From: Ruminococcus turbiniformis
Lineage (GTDB): Bacteria; Bacillota; Clostridia; Lachnospirales; Lachnospiraceae
DNA length: 64,000 nucleotides
Assembly (NCBI RefSeq): GCF_020687545.1
Contig: NZ_JAJEQX010000004.1
Span: 62,001 to 126,000, forward strand
Direction of reading: 5' to 3'
Shown: positions 57,553 through 64,000 of the stretch, piece after piece
Layout: each line of letters opens with the position of its first letter
How positions within the stretch are numbered: the first letter of the stretch is position 1
Position numbers and translations under genes: made by a program
The notes under the pieces: model-generated
Databases searched by the model: none
Seen by the model: only the letters and a program-made list of their open reading frames with translations
Told to the model about the DNA's origin: nothing

Positions 57553-58439
57553 TATTCGTCACCTCCGCAATGTCCGCATCCGCCGTGGTGCGTGTCGCCC
57601 TCCTGGAGCTTTAACATCGCACGGCCCTCTGCTGTCTTGTACATCTGGCTTCTCTTCATCGCCTGATCAAAATCCACAAGATGTCCGTCAAATTCCGGTC
57701 CGTCCACGCAGGCGAATTTGATTTCATCGCCTACCTGAAGGCGACAGGCTCCGCACATACCCGTTCCGTCGACCATGATCGGGTTCATGCTCACAATTGT
57801 CGGGATTTCCAGCTTCTTTGTAAGGAGGCAGACGAATTTCATCATGATCATCGGTCCGATCGCCACGCAGACGTCGTACTTTTCTCCCCCGTTTACGAGC
57901 TCTTCTACCATTGTAGTCACCATTCCGGCATGTCCGTATGTACCGTCATCCGTACACGGATAGTAATTGCCCGCGACAGCTTTCATCTCGTCCTCAAGAA
58001 TAAGCATGTCCTTTGTCTTTGCGCCTACGATCACATCTGCGTCGATTCCACGCTCATGAAGCCACTTCACCTGCGGATAAACCGGTGCGGCTCCGACACC
58101 GCCTGCTACAAAGAGCATTTTTTTCTTTTTCAGAGTGTCAATATCCTCGTTCACGAACTCGGAAGCACAGCCAAGCGGTCCGGTAAAATCACGGAAATAA
58201 TCCCCTTCCTTTAAGCTTCCCATCTTTGTCGTGGAAGCTCCGACTTCCTGGACAACGATTGTAATCGTGCCTGCTTCCCTGTCATAGTCACAGATCGTTA
58301 AGGGGATACGCTCGCCCTTCTCGTCCATCTTTACAATCACAAACTGTCCGGGCTGGCAGTGCTGCGCCACGCGGGGCGCATGTACGTCCATCAGAAAAAT
58401 CTTGTCGGCCAGTTTTTCTGCTTTCATTATCTTATACAT
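57552..58439 (-). CDS. nfnA: NfnA subunit (FAD/NAD-binding, 2Fe-2S)
   Basis: 295-aa sulfide/dihydroorotate dehydrogenase-like FAD subunit: IFLMDVHAPRVAQHCQPGQF, IPLTICDYDREAGTITIVVQ (FAD) and VAGGVGAAPVYPQVKWLHER (NAD). The 2Fe-2S site has Cys in GTGMCGACRLQVGDEIKFAC. NfnAB links NADH, ferredoxin and NADPH pools in anaerobes. Its C-terminus is unusually His/Gly-rich (HHGGCGHCGGDE). ATG 58439 has AGGAGG. Confidence 0.93.
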   Translation of the reverse strand: MYKIMKAEKLADKIFLMDVHAPRVAQHCQPGQFVIVKMDEKGERIPLTICDYDREAGTITIVVQEVGASTTKMGSLKEGDYFRDFTGPLGCASEFVNEDIDTLKKKKMLFVAGGVGAAPVYPQVKWLHERGIDADVIVGAKTKDMLILEDEMKAVAGNYYPCTDDGTYGHAGMVTTMVEELVNGGEKYDVCVAIGPMIMMKFVCLLTKKLEIPTIVSMNPIMVDGTGMCGACRLQVGDEIKFACVDGPEFDGHLVDFDQAMKRSQMYKTAEGRAMLKLQEGDTHHGGCGHCGGDE

Positions 58440-58511
58440 GGTCTTCCTCCTTGAAAAATCGCTCTTTGAATATAATACGCCATAATCCGCGCATTGGCAA
58501 GTAATAAATCA

Positions 58512-58533
58512 GGCCATCCGATTACGGATGGCC
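58512..58533 (-). terminator. Terminator after the iron alcohol dehydrogenase
   Basis: GGCCATCCG-ATTA-CGGATGGCC, a perfect 9-bp stem, followed on the minus strand by TGATTTATT. It lies 46 bases after the gene stop. Confidence 0.8.
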
Positions 58534-58578
58534 CATCTGTAAAAGGCATTTATCCTGTTCTGCTTTTCCTGCTCTGCT

Positions 58579-59760
58579 TTAGAAATCAACCTCTGTTCCG
58601 TAATATGTACATGTGAGAAGTTTCTCCATGGCAGCCGGATCGATTGCACGCGGGTTGGAGCCTGTACATGCATCGCCTACCGCGAGCTCAGCGATCTGAG
58701 CGACTTTCTCCTTGAACTCATCCTCGTTGATTCCGAACTCTTTTAAGGATTTCGGGATATTGAGTTTTACATTAAACTCATTGATCTTCTCTCTTAAGCT
58801 GTTGATCAGCGCCTGCTCAGATGTTCCGTCAAGTCCCATTCTGCGGGCGATCTCAGCGTAGCGGCTTGCTGCGACCGGATCCTTTGCATTGTATGCGATT
58901 ACATAAGGAAGATAGATTGCGTTTGCGCATCCGTGCGGAATGTGTCCTGTGGAGAACGCTGCTCCTGTCTTGTGCGCCATGGAGTGAACGATTCCGAGAA
59001 GTGCATTGGAGAATGCCATTCCCGCCAGGCACTGCGCGTAGTGCATCTGCTCTCTTGCGTCCATATTGCAGTTGTAGGATGCCGGCAGATAATCAAGCAC
59101 CATCTCAATCGCCTGAAGCGCAAGCGGATCTGTGAACGGTCCGTGCAGTGTGGATACATACGCCTCGATTGCGTGTGTAAGAGCGTCCATTCCTGTATAA
59201 GCGACCTGTTTCACCGGGAGACCTGATACAAGATCCGGATCAACGATTGCAACGTCCGGAGTAATGTTAAAGTCAGCCAGCGGATATTTCACACCTGTCT
59301 GATAGTTTGTAATAACGGAGAATGCCGTTACCTCCGTAGCTGTTCCGGATGTGGACGGGATTGCAGCGAATTTCGCTTTTGTCCTGAGTTCCGGGAAGTT
59401 GAACGGAACGCACAGGTCTTCAAATGTCGTGTCCGGATACTCATAGAACGCCCACATTGCCTTTGCAGCATCGATCGGTGATCCGCCGCCCATCGCAACG
59501 ATCCAGTCCGGCTCAAATGCGCGCATTGCCTCAGCGCCCTTCATAACCGTCTCTACAGACGGATCCGGCTCTACACCTTCAAACAGCTGTACTTCCATCC
59601 CTGCTTCTTTCAAGTAGTTCACAGCTTTGTCAAGAAATCCCTGGCGCTTCATAGAACCGCCGCCAACGACGAGGATTGCCTTTTTTCCTTTAAGGTTTTT
59701 CAACTCTTCAAGGCATCCTTTTCCATGGTAAATGTCTCTTGGTAAACAAAATCTGCTCAT
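58579..59760 (-). CDS. Iron-containing alcohol dehydrogenase
   Basis: 393-aa group III ADH (butanol or 1,3-propanediol dehydrogenase-like). NAD-binding GGGSPIDAAKAMW; iron ligands in TGMDALTHAIEAYVSTLHGP, GIVHSMAHKTGA and GHIPHGCANAIYL. It starts at ATG 59760 (AAAGGAG upstream; TTG 59766 is less likely). It should reduce aldehydes to alcohols during fermentation to re-oxidise NAD(P)H. Two Rex-like boxes flank its promoter. Confidence 0.92.
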   Translation of the reverse strand: MSRFCLPRDIYHGKGCLEELKNLKGKKAILVVGGGSMKRQGFLDKAVNYLKEAGMEVQLFEGVEPDPSVETVMKGAEAMRAFEPDWIVAMGGGSPIDAAKAMWAFYEYPDTTFEDLCVPFNFPELRTKAKFAAIPSTSGTATEVTAFSVITNYQTGVKYPLADFNITPDVAIVDPDLVSGLPVKQVAYTGMDALTHAIEAYVSTLHGPFTDPLALQAIEMVLDYLPASYNCNMDAREQMHYAQCLAGMAFSNALLGIVHSMAHKTGAAFSTGHIPHGCANAIYLPYVIAYNAKDPVAASRYAEIARRMGLDGTSEQALINSLREKINEFNVKLNIPKSLKEFGINEDEFKEKVAQIAELAVGDACTGSNPRAIDPAAMEKLLTCTYYGTEVDF

Positions 59761-59782
59761 TTTCAAGACTCTCCTTTATGTA

Positions 59783-59833
59783 TTGTTATTTTTTTAACGT
59801 GCTCATTATAACTCTTTGTTAAAAAAAATACAA
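59783..59833 (-). promoter_or_regulatory. Promoter with two Rex-like operators
   Basis: Promoter on the minus strand TTGTAT (59833-59828), 17 bases, TATAAT (59810-59805). Box A (59783-59800) TTGTTAT-TTTT-TTAACGT and box B (59816-59833) TTGTTAA-AAAA-AATACAA fit the clostridial Rex consensus TTGTTAA-N4-TTAACAA, 11/14 each. Box B covers the -35 and box A sits at the transcription start, an ideal layout for repression when NADH is low. Confidence 0.65.
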
Positions 59834-59835
59834 CC

Positions 59836-59875
59836 CTGATATTGTAAAAATCGCATAAATTTTTTTCAATATCAG
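59836..59875 (-). terminator. Hairpin after the zinc-ribbon gene
   Basis: CTGATATTG (59836-59844) pairs perfectly with CAATATCAG (59867-59875). On the minus strand eight T follow at 59828-59821, after seven bases. It ends the upstream gene just before the ADH promoter. Confidence 0.55.
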
Positions 59876-59942
59876 AGCTGTATTTATTGACAGAGCTGTT
59901 CTTCGCATTTTTCGGAGGAATTTTTCCTGTAAAAAGCGACGG

Positions 59943-61340
59943 TTATTCTGTTGTAATATAGTTTCTTGTAGTCACGTCTGTTGCTTTTCCATTATTATTA
60001 TTCACAAGAATCGCATTGAAAATTGTCTGCGTGTCAGCCGGCATATCAACCGGTCCGGAATACTGATACGTCGTTGAGGACGAAGGATCCGGTGTCGAAC
60101 CGTCCATTGTATAGTAGGCTGTATACCCGTCCGGAACCGTAATCGTAATCTGCGTCGGTTCCGTATACTGTCCGGTGGACGGAGTAACCGCAGGTGCGTT
60201 TGCAATCGGGAACTCAATCGTATATGTCGCCGATGATACAACACTCGGGATTCCGTTCGCATTGACGGCAATGGCCCGGATCTCAAACTCGCCTTCATTC
60301 TGCAGAAGGATCGGTTCCGTATATTCTGTTCCCGTCTCAGCAGTAGGGTCTGTGCCGTCGGTTGTATAATAGATCGTACCGCCGGTATCCGAGAGAATCG
60401 TAATCTCCTGGACCTCATTGTACGTTCCCGCTTCCGGTTTAAATTCCGGAGCCGCGGAAACATAGTCTGACACTGCACTTAAAACTGAACTGTCTTCGCA
60501 GTCATTCAGAAGCGCTGATATCTTATCCTGCTGTTCTGTGTCGATATAGAAGTCAATCGCTGCCTGATAGAGCTGTGCGTTTGTCGGCTGTGTCTCGATC
60601 ACGTCAAGGAAGACGTCCTCCGCGCTCTCCAGGTCATCCTGATCAATATAGACCTCTGCCCAGCCCGTATATGCCTCCGGCCGGGAATCGTCCTTTATGA
60701 TCGCGCGCTGGAAATACTCCTCGGCCGCATTGTAATTGTTGTTCTGAAGCGCCCGGTACCCTTTCTGCATCATCCCGGTATAGGAATTCTGATAAGCGAC
60801 AAATATTACAACACCGATAAAGACAATCACACAGAAAAGAGCAATCAGCAGTCTGCGCCTTTTCCTTTTCGCCGCTTCCAGACGCTTCTGCTGTCTCTGG
60901 GACTTAAGATCCGCCGTGTTCTGACGCTTTACAGCCGGATCTGTGCCCTGACGCTGCCGCCTGATCTCATCTGTGCCTTGTCGGTGCCGCATGGACTCGT
61001 CTCTGTCCTGTGCCTGCTGTTTCTGTCTGCTGTTTCTGCGGAGTTCTTCCGCTTCCGGAGAACTTTTTCTTCCCTTTCTTCTCTTTTCCCTGATCCGGTC
61101 CATCTCGCTCTGGCTGAGCACACGGGTCGAATTTACATTCTGTGTCAGGCTGTCTCTTCTGTACCTTCTGATATCATCCGTCTGCATCGGACGTGTAGCG
61201 CCTTCCACAGAACCTTTTACCTCCCGTGCAATGACATCTTCGAGAGGGTTGTAATCCGGCACGATCTGCACTTCTGCGCCACATTCGGGGCATACCATCT
61301 GATCATCCGGGATATTGGCTCCGCAATGCGTACATCTCAT
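59943..61340 (-). CDS. Zinc-ribbon, membrane, TPR and chitobiase-C-like repeat protein
   Basis: 465-aa protein. Residues 1-25 form a zinc ribbon (CTHCGANIPDDQMVCPECGA). A long basic, Arg/Gln-rich cytosolic region (about 40-160) follows, then a membrane helix (about 165-185). TPR-like repeats come next (about 195-280: GYRALQNNNYNAAEEYFQRA), and two chitobiase/beta-hexosaminidase C-terminal-like domains end the protein (TIYYTTDGTDPTAETGTEYT and TAYYTMDGSTPDPSSSTTYQ). This layout is known in clostridia without assigned role. ATG 61340 has GGAGG. Confidence 0.8.
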   Translation of the reverse strand: MRCTHCGANIPDDQMVCPECGAEVQIVPDYNPLEDVIAREVKGSVEGATRPMQTDDIRRYRRDSLTQNVNSTRVLSQSEMDRIREKRRKGRKSSPEAEELRRNSRQKQQAQDRDESMRHRQGTDEIRRQRQGTDPAVKRQNTADLKSQRQQKRLEAAKRKRRRLLIALFCVIVFIGVVIFVAYQNSYTGMMQKGYRALQNNNYNAAEEYFQRAIIKDDSRPEAYTGWAEVYIDQDDLESAEDVFLDVIETQPTNAQLYQAAIDFYIDTEQQDKISALLNDCEDSSVLSAVSDYVSAAPEFKPEAGTYNEVQEITILSDTGGTIYYTTDGTDPTAETGTEYTEPILLQNEGEFEIRAIAVNANGIPSVVSSATYTIEFPIANAPAVTPSTGQYTEPTQITITVPDGYTAYYTMDGSTPDPSSSTTYQYSGPVDMPADTQTIFNAILVNNNNGKATDVTTRNYITTE

Positions 61341-61353
61341 GATCTTTCCTCCG

Positions 61354-62190
61354 TTAGCGTATCGTTTCCACACAATTATTCATCAGCATGGCGATCGTCA
61401 TGGGGCCTACACCGCCCGGAACAGGAGTGATCGCCGAAACTGCCGGCTCCACGCTGTCGAAATCCACGTCCCCGCAGAGATGGTTATCCGCGTCTCTGTG
61501 CATGCCTACATCGATGACAACAGCGCCCTCTTTCACATAGTCCGCTGTGATAAGCCGTTCCTTTCCGACAGCTACGATCAGAATATCTGCCCTCTTTGCA
61601 ATCTCTTTCAAATTCTTTGTCCGGGAATGCGCCACGGTAACCGTCGCATTTTCGCGAAGCATCAGCGCAGCCATCGGTTTTCCGACTATATTGCTTCTTC
61701 CGATGATCACACATTCTTTCCCTTCGATCGAAATTTCCGAGCGCTTTAAAAGCTGAATAATCCCGGCCGGCGTACAGGAAAGGAAGCCTTTTTCTCCAAT
61801 CCATAATCTTCCTACGCTGACAGGATGGAATCCGTCCACGTCTTTGTCCGGAGAAATCGTTCGGATAATCCGGTCTTCATCAATATGTTCCGGAAGCGGA
61901 AGCTGGACAAGAATCCCGTTTACCGACACGTCTGCATTCAGGTCTTCAACCAGTTTTACAAGTTCTTCCTCCGTCGTACTCTCCGGAAGTTCGTATGCTC
62001 TGGACTCGATTCCGATATACGCACAGGCTTTTTTCTTATTTCTCACATATACTGTGGACGCCGGGTCATCCCCCACCTGCACAACAGCAAGACAGGCATG
62101 CCTGCCCTGGGCTTCCAGGCGCTTTACTTCCTCTTTCAGTTCATCTTTGATCTGCTGGGAGATCAGTTTTCCATCGATTCTCTGTGCCAT
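61354..62190 (-). CDS. folD: Methylenetetrahydrofolate dehydrogenase/cyclohydrolase
   Basis: Bifunctional FolD (278 aa): interconverts 5,10-methylene-THF, methenyl-THF and 10-formyl-THF. Motifs VYVRNKKKACAYIGIESRAY (catalytic Lys), GILVQLPLPEHIDEDRII and CVIIGRSNIVGKPMAALMLR with the NADP site, then PVPGGVGPMTIAMLMNN. 11 bases after fhs, so it forms a C1-folate operon with it. Confidence 0.96.
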   Translation of the reverse strand: MAQRIDGKLISQQIKDELKEEVKRLEAQGRHACLAVVQVGDDPASTVYVRNKKKACAYIGIESRAYELPESTTEEELVKLVEDLNADVSVNGILVQLPLPEHIDEDRIIRTISPDKDVDGFHPVSVGRLWIGEKGFLSCTPAGIIQLLKRSEISIEGKECVIIGRSNIVGKPMAALMLRENATVTVAHSRTKNLKEIAKRADILIVAVGKERLITADYVKEGAVVIDVGMHRDADNHLCGDVDFDSVEPAVSAITPVPGGVGPMTIAMLMNNCVETIR

Positions 62191-62201
62191 TTTATTCTCC
62201 T

Positions 62202-63872
62202 TTAAAACAGTCCTGTGATCCTGCCGTCGTCTGTCACATCAATCCCGTTTGCAGCCGGCACCTTCGGCAGACCCGGCATTGTCATGATTGCCCCGGTAAG
62301 CGCTACGACAAACCCGGCGCCAGCGCTCACATACACCTCGCGGATATGGATGTCGAACCCTTCCGGTCTTCCAAGCTTCTTTGCGTCGTCGGACAGAGAA
62401 TACTGATTCTTTGCCATGCAGACCGGGAAGGCTCCAAATCCCAGCGCTTCAATTCTGTCGATCTGTTTCGCGGCAGCCGGCTCATACACAACGCCTTTTG
62501 CCCCGTAGATCTCTCTGGCTATGGTCTCGATCTTCTCCCGGATCGAAAGGCCGTCCTCATACAGCGTATGGAACTCTGACTTTTTGTTTTCCAGAGTATC
62601 AAGAACCTTCTCTGCAAGAGCGATTCCGCCTTCTCCGCCTTTTTCCCACACTTCGGAGAGTGCGAATTCACAGCCTCTCTCCTCGCAGAATCTGCGGATA
62701 AATTCATTCTCTGCCTCTGTGTCTGTGACGAAAGAGTTGAGCGTCACAATCACAGGAACTCCGTATTTCTGTATATTTTCAATATGTTTTTCAAGATTTA
62801 CAATTCCTTTTGCGAGTGCGTCCAGATTTTCCTCTGCCAGATCACTCTTCGCAACTCCTCCATTATACTTCAAAGCGCGTACAGTTGCAACCAGGACGAC
62901 GGCATCGGGTTTTAAACCCGCCATCCGGCACTTGATGTCAAAGAACTTCTCCGCCCCGAGATCTGCACCGAACCCGGCCTCCGTAATCGTGATGTCACTC
63001 ATCTTCAGTGCCATCTTTGTGGCTCTTACGCTGTTGCATCCATGTGCGATATTGGCGAACGGTCCGCCGTGAACGATGGCCGGAGTGTGCTCCAGTGTCT
63101 GAATCAGGTTCGGCTTAATCGCATCTTTTAACAGCGCTGCCATCGCCCCTGTCGCCTGAAGGTCGTCTGCGGTTACCGGTTCTCCGGCGAAATTATATGC
63201 CACGATGATTCTGCCGAGCCGTTTCTTTAAGTCGGCCAGATCATCCGCAAGGCAGAGGATTGCCATGATCTCGGAGGCAACTGTGATGACGAAGTGATCC
63301 TCCCTTACCATGCCGTCCATCTTATTTCCAAGACCTACCACGATATTTCTGAGCACACGGTCGTTCATATCAAGACAGCGTTTCCATACAACCTGTCTCG
63401 GGTCAATGCCGAGAGAATTTCCCTGCTGAATATGGTTGTCCAGCATGGCCGCCAGCAGATTGTTGGCCGACGTAATCGCGTGGAAATCTCCCGTAAAATG
63501 CAGATTCAGATCTTCCATCGGCACAACCTGGGCGTATCCGCCGCCCGCGGCTCCTCCCTTGATGCCGAAGCAGGGTCCGAGGGAAGGCTCTCTCAGGGCG
63601 ATCAGTGCGTTTTTCCCGAGCTTCGCCATGGCCTCGCCGAGTCCGACCGTTGTGGTCGTTTTTCCCTCTCCCGCCGGAGTGGGATTGATTGCGGTTACGA
63701 GAACCAGCTTTCCGTCCTCGTTATCCTTGATTCTCTCCCAGAGTTCGTCGGAAAGTTTCGCCTTATATTTTCCGTAAAACTCAAGCTCATCCTCGCGAAT
63801 GCCTGCTCTGGCCGCAACGTCTCTGATGTGTTCCATCTTTGCTTCCTGTGCGATCTGAATGTCTGTCTTCAT
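62202..63872 (-). CDS. fhs: Formate-tetrahydrofolate ligase
   Basis: 556-aa enzyme making 10-formyl-THF from formate, THF and ATP. ATP site [20 protein letters not shown] (about residues 60-79), [20 protein letters not shown] and [18 protein letters not shown]. The sequence is typical of clostridia and acetogens. With folD and the cyclo-ligase it completes C1 supply. ATG 63872 has GAGGAGG. Confidence 0.97.
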   Translation of the reverse strand: MKTDIQIAQEAKMEHIRDVAARAGIREDELEFYGKYKAKLSDELWERIKDNEDGKLVLVTAINPTPAGEGKTTTTVGLGEAMAKLGKNALIALREPSLGPCFGIKGGAAGGGYAQVVPMEDLNLHFTGDFHAITSANNLLAAMLDNHIQQGNSLGIDPRQVVWKRCLDMNDRVLRNIVVGLGNKMDGMVREDHFVITVASEIMAILCLADDLADLKKRLGRIIVAYNFAGEPVTADDLQATGAMAALLKDAIKPNLIQTLEHTPAIVHGGPFANIAHGCNSVRATKMALKMSDITITEAGFGADLGAEKFFDIKCRMAGLKPDAVVLVATVRALKYNGGVAKSDLAEENLDALAKGIVNLEKHIENIQKYGVPVIVTLNSFVTDTEAENEFIRRFCEERGCEFALSEVWEKGGEGGIALAEKVLDTLENKKSEFHTLYEDGLSIREKIETIAREIYGAKGVVYEPAAAKQIDRIEALGFGAFPVCMAKNQYSLSDDAKKLGRPEGFDIHIREVYVSAGAGFVVALTGAIMTMPGLPKVPAANGIDVTDDGRITGLF

Positions 63873-63913
63873 GCCGTTTTCCTCCTCTGCATCTCTTTTC
63901 TCTTTTGTTTCCG

Positions 63914-64000
63914 CTAGTTGCTGCTGATATATTCTTCAAATTCTTCTTTGGTCATAAGCACTTTCCTCGGCTTCGTTCCTTCCTCCGGGCCTACCACGCC
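63914..64000 (-). CDS. DNA translocase FtsK/SpoIIIE-like, last codons
   Basis: Only the last 28 codons are in the window, reading [20 protein letters not shown] then FEEYISSN. The [10 protein letters not shown] pattern is that of the C-terminal gamma domain of FtsK/SpoIIIE, which recognises the DNA polarity sequence. The rest lies to the right. The stop is 41 bases upstream of the fhs start. Confidence 0.6.
   Translation of the reverse strand, partial: GVVGPEEGTKPRKVLMTKEEFEEYISSN

Noticed and set aside
1-64000. tRNA, rRNA and prophage genes
   Set aside because: No cloverleaf with a CCA-type end, no rRNA sequence and no phage structural or integrase genes were found by eye; a tRNA search tool could still find a hidden one.

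Overview
The window reads as chromosome of a spore-forming anaerobic Firmicute, most probably a Lachnospiraceae-type clostridium. Evidence seen here: a complete spoIIIA locus (only the 3' end of spoIIIAH is cut by the window edge), yqfC-yqfD, a CotJ-type spore-coat set, strong AGGAGG ribosome sites, electron-bifurcating NfnAB, folate C1 genes (fhs, folD), an iron alcohol dehydrogenase with Rex-like operators, and many DUF families common in gut clostridia. The genus is an inference. Almost all genes lie on the minus strand. Three long or clear genes run on the plus strand: a short XRE regulator (15.7 kb), an MFS pump (31.8 kb) and an FKBP-domain protein (54.6 kb).

Layout. 1-4.9 kb: spoIIIAA-AH with a sigma-E-like promoter. 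4.9-7.5 kb: DUF896 / 5-formyl-THF cyclo-ligase / DUF4250 / miaB operon. 7.6-12.8 kb: yqfC-yqfD-phoH-ybeY-spoVB-like-bofC-like operon with its own sigma-E-like promoter. 12.9-18.9 kb: Dabb protein, Fe-S aldo-keto reductase, P1 peptidase, XRE regulator facing a DUF5655 gene, two cell-envelope genes of unknown role and an MNT/HEPN pair. 19-23.8 kb: a BceRS-BceAB-type peptide-antibiotic sensing and detoxification module with a BceR-box-like site. 23.8-27.8 kb: nitrilase-family hydrolase, an XRE-AAA-nuclease fusion, purC.

27.9-49.2 kb is an accessory stretch: single-gene enzymes (VOC, GNATs, DHFR-like, flavin reductases, PNPOx, SDR), three XRE regulators with membrane tails, DUF3795 and DUF2442/DUF4160 genes, an MFS pump behind a leader-peptide attenuator, and many broken genes (alpha/beta hydrolase, ant(6)-like, DUF3788, ICMT-like, PxTG surface protein, IS630 transposase). 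It is AT-richer from about 38 to 49 kb and carries repeated short sequences and paralogue pairs, so it looks like an area of repeated gain and loss.

49.3-64 kb returns to core functions: rlmH, PNPOx, DUF89, a deleted HAD gene, HD hydrolase and HelD in a tightly overlapping string; FKBP-domain protein; AlkD; nfnAB; Rex-controlled iron ADH; a zinc-ribbon/TPR membrane protein; folD and fhs; and the last codons of an ftsK/spoIIIE-like gene. No rRNA, tRNA or CRISPR array was seen. The most striking non-coding signals are the MFS leader attenuator (31.55-31.84 kb), the double Rex-like operator (59.78-59.83 kb), two sigma-E-like promoters, a BceR-like box, and paired palindromes in front of XRE genes.
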